Notes: a model not told the origin generated them from the letters alone. A DNA stretch of 64,000 nt from an uncultured Candidatus Melainabacteria bacterium (GCA_947525005.1 CANNUY010000005.1:33879-97878); one strand, 5' to 3'; shown: positions 31,877 to 41,571, counted from the stretch's first letter. Translations and numbers: made by a program.

Positions 31877-33788
31877 CGGCTATTCCTTCTGCAGTCTGTT
31901 GTTTTCGTTGAGGTGTTGTTAAAGATTTTCTTTCTTCAGGATTTGATATGAACCCTATTTCAACAAGAATTGCAGGCACTGCTGTATGATTTATAACATA
32001 AAAACGTGATCTTAACAAACCACGGTTTGTTGTATAAGGCACTTTCTTTGCAAGTGTCTTATTTACAATAGAACCTAAGCTCATACTTTCTTCTGTGTAG
32101 TAATGAGTTTCAATACCTTTTGGAGAAGTGTCATTACAAGAGTTTACGTGAACACTTACAAATATTGCAGGATTTATACTTTGATTAAACAAGGAACGGT
32201 CTTCTAATGATACATAAATATCGTTCGTTCTTGTCATATAAACCTTAAATCCACGTTTTTGTAATACAGATTGAAGTCTGTCACAAACATCTAGTGTAAT
32301 ATCCTTTTCATATATTCCATCACGAGTACAACCAACATCTTTTCCACCGTGACCAGCATCAAGCACAATTACTCTTGAGCCTTTTGGATTATGATATTTA
32401 GGTGTTGAAATAATTGTACCTTCTTTTTTCTTTGTTTTTTGAAGATTTGTTTCTGCTGTTTTTATGCTTGTTTGAGCAGGTTTAGGCTTAACCTCTTTGA
32501 ATGAAATCTTGAATACTCGACCTTCTGGAGAAATATAGGTTGTTAAATCAGATTTATGTTCCATTGGGAATGACAAACGAAGTCCTGTATTTTTCATAAT
32601 ATTTATAACTGATTGACTATATGGGGTTGATTTTATAGTTGATTTGAAGTTAGATTCATTGAACTTTTCTGCATTAAGGAAATAGATATATAATTTGTCA
32701 GAAGTGCGTTTGATAGAGTATACAAGAGGCTTATCAAATTCAAATAAAAGATTATTATATTCACCTGCTTTTTGATAAGAAGATTTAACAATGTTTGTTT
32801 TTTGAGCAGACAAATCAGAAGTCATCAAGTTTTTAGGTGAAGTAAGGATAGCTTTTTGACTATCGGAAAAATATACAGGAATATATTGTGGTGCATCTTT
32901 TGAGGTTACAACAAGTCTTGAAGTTGTTGGTGAAAACTGAGCAATTTTTACTGTGTCACCGTTTGTTAAAGTTAGTTCTTTGTTATGTAACTCTGATTTT
33001 GTGATTGAATTTGGAATATCAAATACCATGCGAGTAGGGTTTGATAAAAGAAATTGTTTTTCAAAACTAAGAATTCCAACACCAGAAACAGTGAATAATC
33101 GTCCATTTGTTGTCAGGTTGTTTATGTAATATTTAGAACGAAGGACGTGGTTTTGAGTTTCGTTTGTTATTTCATAGTTTGTATAAACCTCTGCTGATTG
33201 GTAGTTTGAGTTTACAAACGCTTTATTAATTTCGTTAAGAGTGTTTTTATTCGCTTTTGTGTTTGCAACTGGGGTTGAGGTTTGAAACTCTTTAGAAGTT
33301 ACAGTAAGGTTTTCTTTGTAATCTTTTGTTGAATCAGCATCTTCACTATATGTATTTAGATAATAGTTCATGCCATAAGGTTGGAGAGGTTTTATCGCTA
33401 TACATAAGTTATTATTGACGTTTATAACTTTTAGACTGGCGAGGTTGTAGTTTGTATTGAAGAAAAGAGTGTAAGTAACAGTGTTATCCATCTTTGTATT
33501 GATTTGAACTTCTTTTAAGCTACCTTCTGAAAAGAAAAGATTATTGGGTTGAGAAAGAGTTGTTGCAGATGAGATATCAATAGTTACAGAATTATTCTCT
33601 TTTGATTTTGTTACTTTCAGATTGTTTGTGATGTTTGATTTTGCACTAGCTTGAACAGGAATAAATAATAGAGCAGAAGATGTGTCAAACTTTAATGGTC
33701 TTAGTTTATACAAAAGTTCTGCTGAGCACATCATTTGGCTAGTGAATAATGTTATTAATAATATGAAAAATGTTATAAATTTTTTCAT
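31842..33788 (-). CDS. N-acetylmuramoyl-L-alanine amidase with AMIN domains (AmiC-like)
   Basis: Cuts the bond between muramic acid and the stem peptide during cell separation, in the periplasm. 648 residues. A signal peptide (1-23) is followed by AMIN-like beta domains (about 45-135, 205-310 and 325-430), which in relatives bind peptidoglycan or its septal form. The Amidase_3 catalytic domain comes last: 'LDAGHGGKDVG' (zinc His, about 478), E in 'DGIYEKDITLD', 'FVSVHVNSC' (zinc His) and 'ILVEIGFISNPEE' (catalytic Glu). ATG 33788 has AGGA upstream; an in-frame TTG at 33791 is less likely. Confidence 0.93.
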   Translation of the reverse strand: MKKFITFFILLITLFTSQMMCSAELLYKLRPLKFDTSSALLFIPVQASAKSNITNNLKVTKSKENNSVTIDISSATTLSQPNNLFFSEGSLKEVQINTKMDNTVTYTLFFNTNYNLASLKVINVNNNLCIAIKPLQPYGMNYYLNTYSEDADSTKDYKENLTVTSKEFQTSTPVANTKANKNTLNEINKAFVNSNYQSAEVYTNYEITNETQNHVLRSKYYINNLTTNGRLFTVSGVGILSFEKQFLLSNPTRMVFDIPNSITKSELHNKELTLTNGDTVKIAQFSPTTSRLVVTSKDAPQYIPVYFSDSQKAILTSPKNLMTSDLSAQKTNIVKSSYQKAGEYNNLLFEFDKPLVYSIKRTSDKLYIYFLNAEKFNESNFKSTIKSTPYSQSVINIMKNTGLRLSFPMEHKSDLTTYISPEGRVFKISFKEVKPKPAQTSIKTAETNLQKTKKKEGTIISTPKYHNPKGSRVIVLDAGHGGKDVGCTRDGIYEKDITLDVCDRLQSVLQKRGFKVYMTRTNDIYVSLEDRSLFNQSINPAIFVSVHVNSCNDTSPKGIETHYYTEESMSLGSIVNKTLAKKVPYTTNRGLLRSRFYVINHTAVPAILVEIGFISNPEERKSLTTPQRKQQTAEGIADGIVEYFNTKK

Positions 33789-33938
33789 CAAACTATCCTA
33801 TCTAATATAATTTTAGTACAAAATTTATTTGGAGGCTTTAAGTTTACAATTATTTATTGTTTACATGATTATAATTTTTTGTTATTATAATATTAAGCTA
33901 TTTTAATTTAGTTGTGGAAACCATATAAGGAGAAAGAA

Positions 33939-34154
33939 ATGAAATCAAAATTAGAAATGCAAGACCAAATCATTGAATCAGCAGGTATGATTTACAATTA
34001 TTTATCAGACAAAGGTGAAGTTACTTTGAACAAAATGTCAAAAGATTTAGACCTTGAACAAAACATGATTTCAATGGGTTTAGGTTGGTTATCAAGAGAA
34101 GATAAATTATCTTATACAAGAAAACCAAAATCAGTTACAGTTAAATTGGTTTAA
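33939..34154 (+). CDS. Small winged-helix protein (DUF2582-like)
   Basis: 71 residues starting at ATG 33939, which follows AAGGAG; an upstream in-frame TTG overlaps that site. The fold pattern is a single winged helix: 'IIESAGMIYNYLSDKG', 'VTLNKMSKDLDLEQNMISMGLGWLSREDKL' and a final beta wing 'SYTRKPKSVTVKL'. Such small winged-helix proteins occur in Bacteroidetes and relatives as DUF2582; the role, presumably DNA binding, is unknown. Monocistronic with a strong terminator. Confidence 0.75.
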   Translation: MKSKLEMQDQIIESAGMIYNYLSDKGEVTLNKMSKDLDLEQNMISMGLGWLSREDKLSYTRKPKSVTVKLV

Positions 34155-34178
34155 TTTAGGTAACGAATATAATTTTAA

Positions 34179-34219
34179 TAAAGTGACGGTTAAATTTTAT
34201 TTAACCGTCACTTTATTTT
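34179..34219 (+). terminator. Rho-independent terminator
   Basis: TAAAGTGACGGTTAAAT (34179-34195), TTT loop, ATTTAACCGTCACTTTA (34199-34215), then T-rich sequence. Confidence 0.9.
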
Positions 34220-34344
34220 CTATAAATAATGTATAAGCTTTTTTTATAAAACAATGAAAATGTAAAATTTTCTACATATATTTTACAAGATACTGGCATG
34301 TAGTGTTTAATAATAATATATTACAAATTCTTGAGGGTGCTTAG

Positions 34345-34689
34345 ATGTCAGAAGATATAAACAAAAAAGTTATTTCAATATTTAAAAGTCAAAATAATGA
34401 GCTTGAAACAGAGTACGAAGAAAAGATTAAATATTTTGCAGGTTTTAATTATGTAAAACTAAAACGAGATGTTGCAGGTAAAAAGTTTGTAGCTTCAAAT
34501 CTTGAATCTTATGCAGAAAAATGCCGTTATATTGTTAGTGTTATGCGAACTGTTGATAATGAAGTATGTTTATATAATTATGATATTAAGTCATCAGAGT
34601 TACCTCTATTTATGAAAGCACTAGAGAATAAAACTCTAACTGGCAAATTGATTGAGATAGAAAAATACATACCGGAAGATTTAGCATAA
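34345..34689 (+). CDS. Unknown protein at head of radical SAM-RNase E/G operon
   Basis: 114 residues, family not recognised. It is soluble, with helices and a central 'YVKLKRDVAGKKFVASNLE' stretch; no cofactor motif. It ends one base before the ATG of the radical SAM gene, so the two must be co-translated. A GAGGG site precedes ATG. The tight coupling suggests it works with the radical SAM protein or with RNase E/G, but this is inference from position. Confidence 0.65.
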   Translation: MSEDINKKVISIFKSQNNELETEYEEKIKYFAGFNYVKLKRDVAGKKFVASNLESYAEKCRYIVSVMRTVDNEVCLYNYDIKSSELPLFMKALENKTLTGKLIEIEKYIPEDLA

Positions 34690-34690
34690 A

Positions 34691-37219
34691 ATGAGCGAAA
34701 ACTGTTTTTTTAGAGAGCAACGAGAAGCATTATACAGTTGCAACAAGCCATATCAGTACGTAGGTGGCGAATTTTTGTCATACAATAAAGATTTTAACAA
34801 AGCTGATATAAGACTTTTGATGGCGTTTCCTGATAAATATGAAATAGGAATCAGTAATTTAGGAGTGCGTGTTTTATATGAACAGGTGAATAAGGTTGAA
34901 AACTTTATGTGTGATAGACTATATGCACCTGAACCAGATTTTGTACCAGAATCGCTTTATGGTGTTGAAAGTAAACGTAAAGCAATCGAGTTTGATGTAA
35001 TCGGGTTTTCTTTACAGTGGGAGCTTGCTTATCCTACGGTTTTAAAGATGTTGGAGATGTCAGGTATACCTCATAGAAACGAAGATAGAACTGATGAACA
35101 CCCAATTATTGTTGCAGGTGGTCCTTGTACATATAATCCTCTACCGATGTCTGATTTTATAGATTGTTTTTTAATTGGAGATGGTGAAGATTTAATAGTT
35201 GAGTTGTGTCAAACCATAGAAAAAACTAAGTGGTTGCCTAGAAAAGAACGTATTGAAGCTATCTGTAAACTAGATGGTGTGTGGGCAAAAGGTTATAATA
35301 CAACAGTAACAAAACGACTTGCACAATTGACAACAGAAAACGCTCCAAAACGTTATCCTATACCGTTTTCAAACTCTGTTCAGGATAGAGCTGTTGTAGA
35401 AATTAGACGTGGCTGTGGTCGTATGTGTCGTTTCTGTCAACCTGGACACGTTACACTTCCTATTAGGGAACGTAGTGGAGAAGATATAGTTGACTTAACA
35501 AAGCAACTTGTTAAAACAACAGGATATGATGAGTATTCACTATTGTCGTTGTCATCAAACGATTATAAAAATATTAATGAAGTTATAAAAGAATTAGCTG
35601 TAGATTTTAACAAAAAGAAAATATCTGTTTCATTACCTAGTCAAAGGATTGATGGATTTAATCTTGAGCTTGCAAATCTTGTTCAAAGCGTTAGAAAATC
35701 AACAATGACACTAGCACCAGAAGCAGGTAGTCAACGTCTAAGGAACGTTATAAAGAAGAATATTTCAGAAGAACAAATAATGAACGCTGTACTAACTCTG
35801 TATGAGCACGGTTGGTCAAGGGTTAAGTTTTATTTTATAGCTGGTTTGCCAACAGAAACTCTTGAAGATATGGACGAGATGGCTGAATTGTTGAGTAAGA
35901 TTAGATACCGTACAAAATTATTAAAAAAAGAAAAGGGTTTAAAACACGGGTTTGATATTACTTGTACATTATCAATATTTGTTCCAAAACCTTTTACTCC
36001 GTTTCAGTGGTGTCCACAGATGGATTTAGATGAAGTAACTGAACATATCAAGTATTTAAAATCTAAAACTGATAAGATAAAAGGGGTTAAGATAAATTAT
36101 CACGAAAAATATGTCTCACAAATTGAAGCCGTTGTAACAAGGGGCGATGAAAAACTTTGTGATTATATAGAAGCTTTGTATAAAAAAGGTTGTTATCTTG
36201 ATGCGTGGGGCGAATATTTTGATAAGAATGTTTGGTTTGAAACAGCTCTTGAATGTGGATTTAGTCTAGAAGATTATGCAAAAAAATCATTTAAACTAGA
36301 TGAAGAACTACCTTGGAACTTTATAAATATTGGGGTTGATAAAGATTGGTTTAAAGCTGAATATAAAAAAGCATTTGACCAACCAAAAGAATTGAATTTA
36401 CAACCTACCTGTGAGAAGAAATGTGTTCAATGTGGTGTTTGTCCTAATCTTAAAACAAGAAAGGTTATGGCAAAACCTTATAAAGCATCTGATGTGGCTC
36501 AGAAATTGAACTTTGAACCGGTACACGACCCAGGGAAATGCACTGTAGCGAATAATAGAGTGCTTTATAGATATAGAATAAAGGTTACTAAGAAAGGTAT
36601 TTTGAGATATTTTTCACATCTTGATTGGCAAAATACTTTTTATAAAGCTGTTTCAAGAACTGATTTGAAGGTTGCTTTTTCAATGGGATTTAACCCAATG
36701 ATGAAAATTTCTATGGGTGTAGCATTACCATTATTTATAGAAAGTGATTGTGAATTGGTTGATATAGAATTGCTTGAGGATACACCTGTTGAACATATAA
36801 AAGAAGAATTGAGCAAGGTTTTACACCACGATGCAAAAGTTATTGAGGTGGCAAAACTTGATAAGAGCATTACTTCTATTGATACGACAGTTTATTGGGC
36901 AGAATATAAGGTGGATTTGAAAAATTCTAATCTTTACAAAAATGAAAATATCAAGTACAATATAGAAAAAGTTTGTTCTTTAGACGAAATTTTTCTAAAA
37001 AAGACAAATAAAAAAGGTATAGAAAAAACAATAAACATAAAAAACTCAATACAATCTTATAGGTTAGATGAGGACTGTTTATTTATAGTTTTAAGAACAG
37101 GTCAAAATGACGAAATCGTTCCTGTTAGAATTGATGATTTTATGAAATTGATTGATAAAACCGTTAATTTTGAAATAACAAGAACTCGCTTTTTTGACAG
37201 AGAGATGAAAGTTTTATAA
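34691..37219 (+). CDS. B12-binding-type/radical SAM protein fused to DUF2344 (TIGR03960-TIGR03936 type)
   Basis: 842 residues. An N-terminal Rossmann-like region (1-225, 'GGPCTYNPLPMSDF', 'FLIGDGED') is followed by a radical SAM domain with C242-x3-C246-x2-C249 (RGCGRMCRFC) that binds the [4Fe-4S] cluster. A cysteine-rich insert (about 573-590, 'CEKKCVQCGVCPNL') comes next, then a C-terminal DUF2344 region (about 620-810, 'SMGFNPMMKISMGVALPL'). This fused form is typically found next to RNase E/G, as here, and is proposed to act on RNA or ribosomal components, but its reaction is not established. RNase E/G follows 19 bases downstream. Confidence 0.9.
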   Translation: MSENCFFREQREALYSCNKPYQYVGGEFLSYNKDFNKADIRLLMAFPDKYEIGISNLGVRVLYEQVNKVENFMCDRLYAPEPDFVPESLYGVESKRKAIEFDVIGFSLQWELAYPTVLKMLEMSGIPHRNEDRTDEHPIIVAGGPCTYNPLPMSDFIDCFLIGDGEDLIVELCQTIEKTKWLPRKERIEAICKLDGVWAKGYNTTVTKRLAQLTTENAPKRYPIPFSNSVQDRAVVEIRRGCGRMCRFCQPGHVTLPIRERSGEDIVDLTKQLVKTTGYDEYSLLSLSSNDYKNINEVIKELAVDFNKKKISVSLPSQRIDGFNLELANLVQSVRKSTMTLAPEAGSQRLRNVIKKNISEEQIMNAVLTLYEHGWSRVKFYFIAGLPTETLEDMDEMAELLSKIRYRTKLLKKEKGLKHGFDITCTLSIFVPKPFTPFQWCPQMDLDEVTEHIKYLKSKTDKIKGVKINYHEKYVSQIEAVVTRGDEKLCDYIEALYKKGCYLDAWGEYFDKNVWFETALECGFSLEDYAKKSFKLDEELPWNFINIGVDKDWFKAEYKKAFDQPKELNLQPTCEKKCVQCGVCPNLKTRKVMAKPYKASDVAQKLNFEPVHDPGKCTVANNRVLYRYRIKVTKKGILRYFSHLDWQNTFYKAVSRTDLKVAFSMGFNPMMKISMGVALPLFIESDCELVDIELLEDTPVEHIKEELSKVLHHDAKVIEVAKLDKSITSIDTTVYWAEYKVDLKNSNLYKNENIKYNIEKVCSLDEIFLKKTNKKGIEKTINIKNSIQSYRLDEDCLFIVLRTGQNDEIVPVRIDDFMKLIDKTVNFEITRTRFFDREMKVL

Positions 37220-37238
37220 TTAAAAGGATTTAAAAGTA

Positions 37239-39002
37239 ATGAAAAACACAGAACAAGGACAAAAAATTGTTATCGCAGAGAGAGATAACATAGCGGCTCT
37301 TATTGAAAATGGTAGAGTTTCAGAGTTTTTTATAAACAGAGGTGAAATCTTATTAGGTGATGTTTATCTAGCACAAGTAGAAAACGTATTACCAAGTATT
37401 GATGCAGCATTTGTTAATGTTGGCTCAGATAAAATGGGATTTTTGCATGCACAAGACGTTATGAAAAAAGGTGCTTTGCAAGATAAACTTGCTCCAAAAG
37501 AAAAATTAGTAGTACAAGTAGTGAAAGAACCTACAGGTCACAAAGGACCTAGAGTAACTACAGAAATCAGCCTTCCTGGTAGATTTTTGGTATTGATGCC
37601 TGGAGAAGCTGGTATCAATGTAAGTAGAAAGATTTCTACAGTAAAAGAACGTGCAAGATTGAAATCTATTGTAAGTTTATTAAAACCTGTTGGTGTTGGT
37701 GTAATTATTAGAACAGAAGCTGAAAACCAATCAGAAGCTGATATTCAAGAAGATTTAGAAATCTTGTTAGAAAAATGGAACAATATTGTAACTTCTGCTG
37801 AAACAGTTACAGCTCCTGCGCTTTTGTATCGTGACCAAGATTTGCTTTATAGAGTAATAAGAGAAGCTTGTACAGAAGATACACAAGAAATTATTGTAGA
37901 TACTGCGTTTGCGATGAACAGATTGCAAACAATTCTACAAACTTGGCACATGAATAGAGATATCAAGATTACTTTGTACAAAGGTTCAGAACCATTGATT
38001 GTAGCGATGGACTTGCATAAAGAAATCAAGGCGGCTTTACAAACTAAGGTTAATATGCCATCAGGTGGTTACTTGTTTATTCAAGCTACAGAAGCGTTGA
38101 CAGTAATCGATGTAAACAGTGGTAAGTTTGTAAGTTCAGCAACTCAAGATGAAACAATTTTGAAAACTAATATTGAAGCTGTTCATGAAATAGCTAGACA
38201 ATTAAGATTAAGAAATATCGGTGGTATGGTTATTGTCGATTTTATTGATATGACATCACGTGTTGACAAGTTAGCAATGATGGAAGAATTAGAAATTGCT
38301 CTTGAGCCTGATAAGGCAAAACCACAAGTTGGTCAATTATCAGATTTAGGCTTGGTTGAGTTGACTCGTCATAGACAAGGTCAAGCGTTAGCAGAAGTTT
38401 TTGCTAAGAAATGTCCACATTGTCAAGGTAATGGCTTTATTATGGAAGACATCAAATGGGCATCACCTGTTGCAGAAGGTGAATATAGAGCAAAATCTGC
38501 TAAGATGAAGTTGCCATTGAGTGGATTTAAGAAAAATAATAATAACCAAAAACAAAATAATAGAAACAAGGATTCTAAACCTGTTAATAACCAAGTTAAT
38601 GAGGTTGAAGAAAATTTAGATATGCAACCAAAGGATATGGAAATAAACGTAACAGTTGATAATCCATCAATGGTTGTAACAGAAGAAAACGAAATCCTTG
38701 AACAAAATAAAAAAACGAGAGGTAATAAAAGAGGTAGGTTTAATAAGGGTAAAGTAAAAGAACTTATTAAACAAGAAGAAGTGACTGAAACTTCTGAAAA
38801 TGTACTTCCTCAAAACGCTGAAATTGAATTGGATATTGAACCCAAAAAAGTTGAAGTGGAAGAAAAACCAGCAGAAGAAACTAAAACTGAAGAAAAAGAC
38901 TCTGCTGAACCTCAAAAGAAAACAAGAAGACCAAATAGAGGTCAAGGTAAAACAAGAGGCAGAAAACCTGCAAAAGCAAAAAAGAGCGAAGATGAAGAAT
39001 AA
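37239..39002 (+). CDS. rne: Ribonuclease E/G
   Basis: A single-strand endoribonuclease that starts mRNA decay and processes rRNA/tRNA. 587 residues: S1-like RNA-binding domain (about 35-110), DNase I-like catalytic core with the Mg residues in 'TVIDVNSGKF' and 'MVIVDFIDM', and the zinc-link motif 'CPHCQGNG' that joins the dimer. The C-terminus (about 425-587) is a disordered charged tail ending in basic 'RRPNRGQGKTRGRKPAKAK' and acidic residues. It is intermediate in length between RNase G and E. coli RNase E, as in Cyanobacteria, whose tails hold degradosome-binding sites. Confidence 0.95.
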   Translation: MKNTEQGQKIVIAERDNIAALIENGRVSEFFINRGEILLGDVYLAQVENVLPSIDAAFVNVGSDKMGFLHAQDVMKKGALQDKLAPKEKLVVQVVKEPTGHKGPRVTTEISLPGRFLVLMPGEAGINVSRKISTVKERARLKSIVSLLKPVGVGVIIRTEAENQSEADIQEDLEILLEKWNNIVTSAETVTAPALLYRDQDLLYRVIREACTEDTQEIIVDTAFAMNRLQTILQTWHMNRDIKITLYKGSEPLIVAMDLHKEIKAALQTKVNMPSGGYLFIQATEALTVIDVNSGKFVSSATQDETILKTNIEAVHEIARQLRLRNIGGMVIVDFIDMTSRVDKLAMMEELEIALEPDKAKPQVGQLSDLGLVELTRHRQGQALAEVFAKKCPHCQGNGFIMEDIKWASPVAEGEYRAKSAKMKLPLSGFKKNNNNQKQNNRNKDSKPVNNQVNEVEENLDMQPKDMEINVTVDNPSMVVTEENEILEQNKKTRGNKRGRFNKGKVKELIKQEEVTETSENVLPQNAEIELDIEPKKVEVEEKPAEETKTEEKDSAEPQKKTRRPNRGQGKTRGRKPAKAKKSEDEE

Positions 39003-39351
39003 GATTAAATTATTTATAAGTATATTAGTAATAAGTGTTTCCATTATGTTTAGTAGTGGAAATGCTTATGCTGATATGTTCGGGGCAAACGGTACTAGAG
39101 AAAGCGTAACCAAGGTTACAACAGAGTTTGCAACAAAGGCACCTTTTGGAAAACGAGAGATGGCGATGAAATTTTTGCTTGCTATGTTGGGTGTTGCAAC
39201 ATCATCAGTTGTGATTTATGTAGGACTTTCTTTGTATAATAGGTTTGTTTATAAGAATAAGACTGTTGTAATCAACGAAGATGACAACGACTTTAAAACA
39301 CCAACAAATATGAAAGAAGCTATTAATATCTTCTTGAAAAAGACCAAATAA
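38992..39351 (+). CDS. Small exported membrane protein of unknown function
   Basis: 119 residues. A signal peptide (1-27, cleavage after AYA) is followed by a polar segment, a second hydrophobic helix (about 60-83) and an acidic C-terminus 'INEDDNDFKTPTNMKEAI'. The ATG lies within the last codons of RNase E/G (11-base overlap), so it is the fourth gene of this operon. The upstream in-frame extension inside the RNase gene is not used, since only this start gives a signal peptide. Family not recognised. Confidence 0.7.
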   Translation: MKNKIKLFISILVISVSIMFSSGNAYADMFGANGTRESVTKVTTEFATKAPFGKREMAMKFLLAMLGVATSSVVIYVGLSLYNRFVYKNKTVVINEDDNDFKTPTNMKEAINIFLKKTK

Positions 39352-39522
39352 AATAGAGCAACTGTGGGGTCGTTAAGCCCTGTAACTGCCTCAGAAAGCC
39401 AGCCATCTACGATTTATTTGGACTATCAGTTGCTCAAAGAGTAATTGGGTGAGAACGACCTCACTATATCTGGTACGCAACCAGTCCATTACGTAGTTTT
39501 TGGAATTCTCAATTACTCTATT
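39352..39522 (+). ncRNA. Candidate structured RNA: two long hairpins with a closing stem
   Basis: Hairpin 1 is closed by GAGCAACTG (39356-39364) with CAGTTGCTC (39427-39435). Hairpin 2 is closed by AGAGTAATTG (39438-39447) with CAATTACTCT (39510-39519) and holds an inner CTGGT/ACCAG hairpin. AATAGAG (39352-39358) can pair with CTCTATT (39516-39522) as an outer stem. GGTCGTT (39368-39374) can pair with AACGACC (39454-39460) across the hairpins. It is non-coding and GC-richer than its surroundings, just after the RNase E/G operon. 6S RNA is one possibility by size (about 170 nt) and 5'-3' pairing, but I cannot confirm it. It could equally be a 3'-UTR element or an unknown class. Confidence 0.5.
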
Positions 39523-39574
39523 TTATTATAAACTATGTTTTCAATATTTCAAGGATAAAAATAAACCTCTTGAA

Positions 39575-39623
39575 ATTATCGACCCAAAATGGTACGATAA
39601 TCTAAAAATAATGGGTCGATAAT
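39575..39623 (-). terminator. Inverted repeat, probable terminator of the minus-strand gene
   Basis: ATTATCGACCCA (39575-39586) and TGGGTCGATAAT (39612-39623) are perfect 12-base arms around 25 bases that contain a third related copy, TGGTACGATAAT. On the minus strand a T-rich stretch follows. It lies 38 bases after the stop of the 593-residue gene. The long loop makes termination uncertain. Confidence 0.5.
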
Positions 39624-39661
39624 CTGCTTTCGTTTACAATGACAGCCTTTACAATTTCAAA

Positions 39662-41443
39662 CTACATTTCTTGTAAATGGATTTCGTATTTTGTAAAGTC
39701 ATCAAATTCAGTTCTAAAGTCTGGAATTTCTTTTTTAATCCCTTCTGGAGTAATAGTTTTCTTAATTGTGCCAACTATTCTGAATTTTGAATTTGGTGCA
39801 TATATAGCTTCAAAGCATCCGTATTTACCTTCTCCGATTTCAGCAGCATTAGAAACTGGACCTTTAGGGTGGATTACAAATTTTACGTTGTTATCTTCTG
39901 CCCATTCAGTAAAACCATATCTGCTATTGTCGGGTGGTCCCCAAGATTCACCAAACAATTTTTCTTTTGAACAAGATTGTAGTTTTCCTGGAGAGTATTC
40001 ACCACCTATGTTTTCAAATTGTTTTATAAATTCTTCTGGGTTATTTACGTGCATTTGCCTATATAATGGTTCATATTTAAAATCACCTGAAGTTTTAAAT
40101 GGGAAATCTGTTCCATCAATATGAGATATGCCACTTCTATATCTTGGGAACATATCTAATACAGCTGTTTCACCAACTTGCGCACTATTCATTGAAAAAG
40201 GAATAGAGATATATTTTTGTTTCCAAGCACTTGATAAAGTTGACATTGGTGTATCTACTGTAAAATTAGGGTTTTCTCCACCACTTGCTATTGTACCATT
40301 AAGAGAATCTACAAGTTTTTGTTTTTCTTCAGTACTTATAGTTACTTTTTTACGAACAGGTGGCACATTTGCTTCATCATATTTCAAACGACCTCTAATT
40401 GTATCGAGTTCTTGCTCATAATGTTGAGAAATCTCACTTACATAATTTTGTCTAGCTATTTTTTTATTTTCTAGATTCTTTAGAGCTTTTCTTACGATAT
40501 TAGGTGCAGATTCACCTTCAGCCCTTTCTGCATTTGTAGATTTTATTTCTGCTATGACTTTATCAATATATTTTTTATAATCATAAAATTTTTGATAAAT
40601 AGTAGAGCTACAGTATGGACTTTTCCTGTATAATTCATTATATGTTGAGTCCATCGTTGATTTTGTACTTTCTAAGGTTTTTATAAAATCATCAATAGAT
40701 ACAGTTCCACCATTTTCATGGCACTTTTTAAATTGTTCAAATACTACATTGAATACAGTGTTAGGTTCTGTATCTCTAATGCTTCTATCAAAATCAAGTA
40801 TATCTACCTTTTCAGAACTTTCTTTTTGTCTTTTAAAGTAATCATCAAAGCTTTCACCTTCTTTTTGTTTAATATTATTTCTAATTTCTTGTTTAGGGTC
40901 AATATATTTAGCTAATTCTTTATCTGTATCATATTTAAACCCCCAGTTTGCTTTTTGTGCTTTTCTTGTAGCTTCAAGTTGTGCTTGTTTTTCAGCTTTG
41001 ATTTTTGCCTCTTTTTCAGCTCTTATTTTAGCTTCTTGGATAGCTTTTTCTCTAGCTTCTTGTTGAGCCTTGAGAGCTTTTTCTTGAGCAATTCTTGCTT
41101 CTTCAGCTTTTTTTAATTCTTCAGCTTTTGCTTTTTCAAGTTCTTGAAGTTTTATTTTTTTAAGTTCTTCTGCAGCTTTTTTAGCATTTTTAACAGAGAT
41201 ATGTTTTGCAGTTAAGACACCAATAGTTGTAGCTACAATACCACTACCAACTATAGCTCCCCATTTTAAAAGTTTAGATTTCTTATCGCTTTTAGACTCT
41301 GAGTCATTCTTTTTGATTTCAACAGTATCATTTTGTAGTCCATAATTATTAGGTTTAATGACACCTTGATTATTACTACTTTGATTTGCGCTACTGTGAA
41401 AAGTAGAAAGTGCCTTGAAATTAATGTTTTCTGCTGAATTCAT
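39662..41443 (-). CDS. Large membrane-anchored coiled-coil protein with N-terminal INFKA motif
   Basis: 593 residues, family not recognised. Residues 7-11 are INFKA. A transmembrane segment follows at about 62-82 ('WGAIVGSGIVATTIGVLTA'), then a highly charged Ala/Glu/Lys coiled coil (about 87-170) and a helical middle. The globular C-terminal domain (about 425-593) contains 'KYISIPFSMNS', 'YGCFEAIYAPNSKFRIVGTIKK' and several aromatic residues. The last segment resembles the C-terminal strands of ADP-ribosyltransferase folds (E-x-x-x...FRIV), but no complete R-S-E motif is certain. AAGG precedes ATG. Confidence 0.65.
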   Translation of the reverse strand: MNSAENINFKALSTFHSSANQSSNNQGVIKPNNYGLQNDTVEIKKNDSESKSDKKSKLLKWGAIVGSGIVATTIGVLTAKHISVKNAKKAAEELKKIKLQELEKAKAEELKKAEEARIAQEKALKAQQEAREKAIQEAKIRAEKEAKIKAEKQAQLEATRKAQKANWGFKYDTDKELAKYIDPKQEIRNNIKQKEGESFDDYFKRQKESSEKVDILDFDRSIRDTEPNTVFNVVFEQFKKCHENGGTVSIDDFIKTLESTKSTMDSTYNELYRKSPYCSSTIYQKFYDYKKYIDKVIAEIKSTNAERAEGESAPNIVRKALKNLENKKIARQNYVSEISQHYEQELDTIRGRLKYDEANVPPVRKKVTISTEEKQKLVDSLNGTIASGGENPNFTVDTPMSTLSSAWKQKYISIPFSMNSAQVGETAVLDMFPRYRSGISHIDGTDFPFKTSGDFKYEPLYRQMHVNNPEEFIKQFENIGGEYSPGKLQSCSKEKLFGESWGPPDNSRYGFTEWAEDNNVKFVIHPKGPVSNAAEIGEGKYGCFEAIYAPNSKFRIVGTIKKTITPEGIKKEIPDFRTEFDDFTKYEIHLQEM

Positions 41444-41571
41444 AAAAATACCTTCATAAATCTAACCTGTATTCTTATAAAGTATTTTTTTTATGAATAG
41501 TTGTCTTTTTTTAACAAATGTTTACAGAAATGGTGCTTATAAATTATCGTATATCAATCATTTTGTTTGTG

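Noticed and set aside
38800..38991. In-frame upstream extension of the 119-residue exported protein
   Set aside because: It overlaps the RNase E/G C-terminus and is Lys-rich; only the start at 38992 gives a signal peptide.
39352..39522. tRNA or tmRNA gene
   Set aside because: No T-loop GTTCRAAYC, no acceptor stem and no tag-peptide frame were found.
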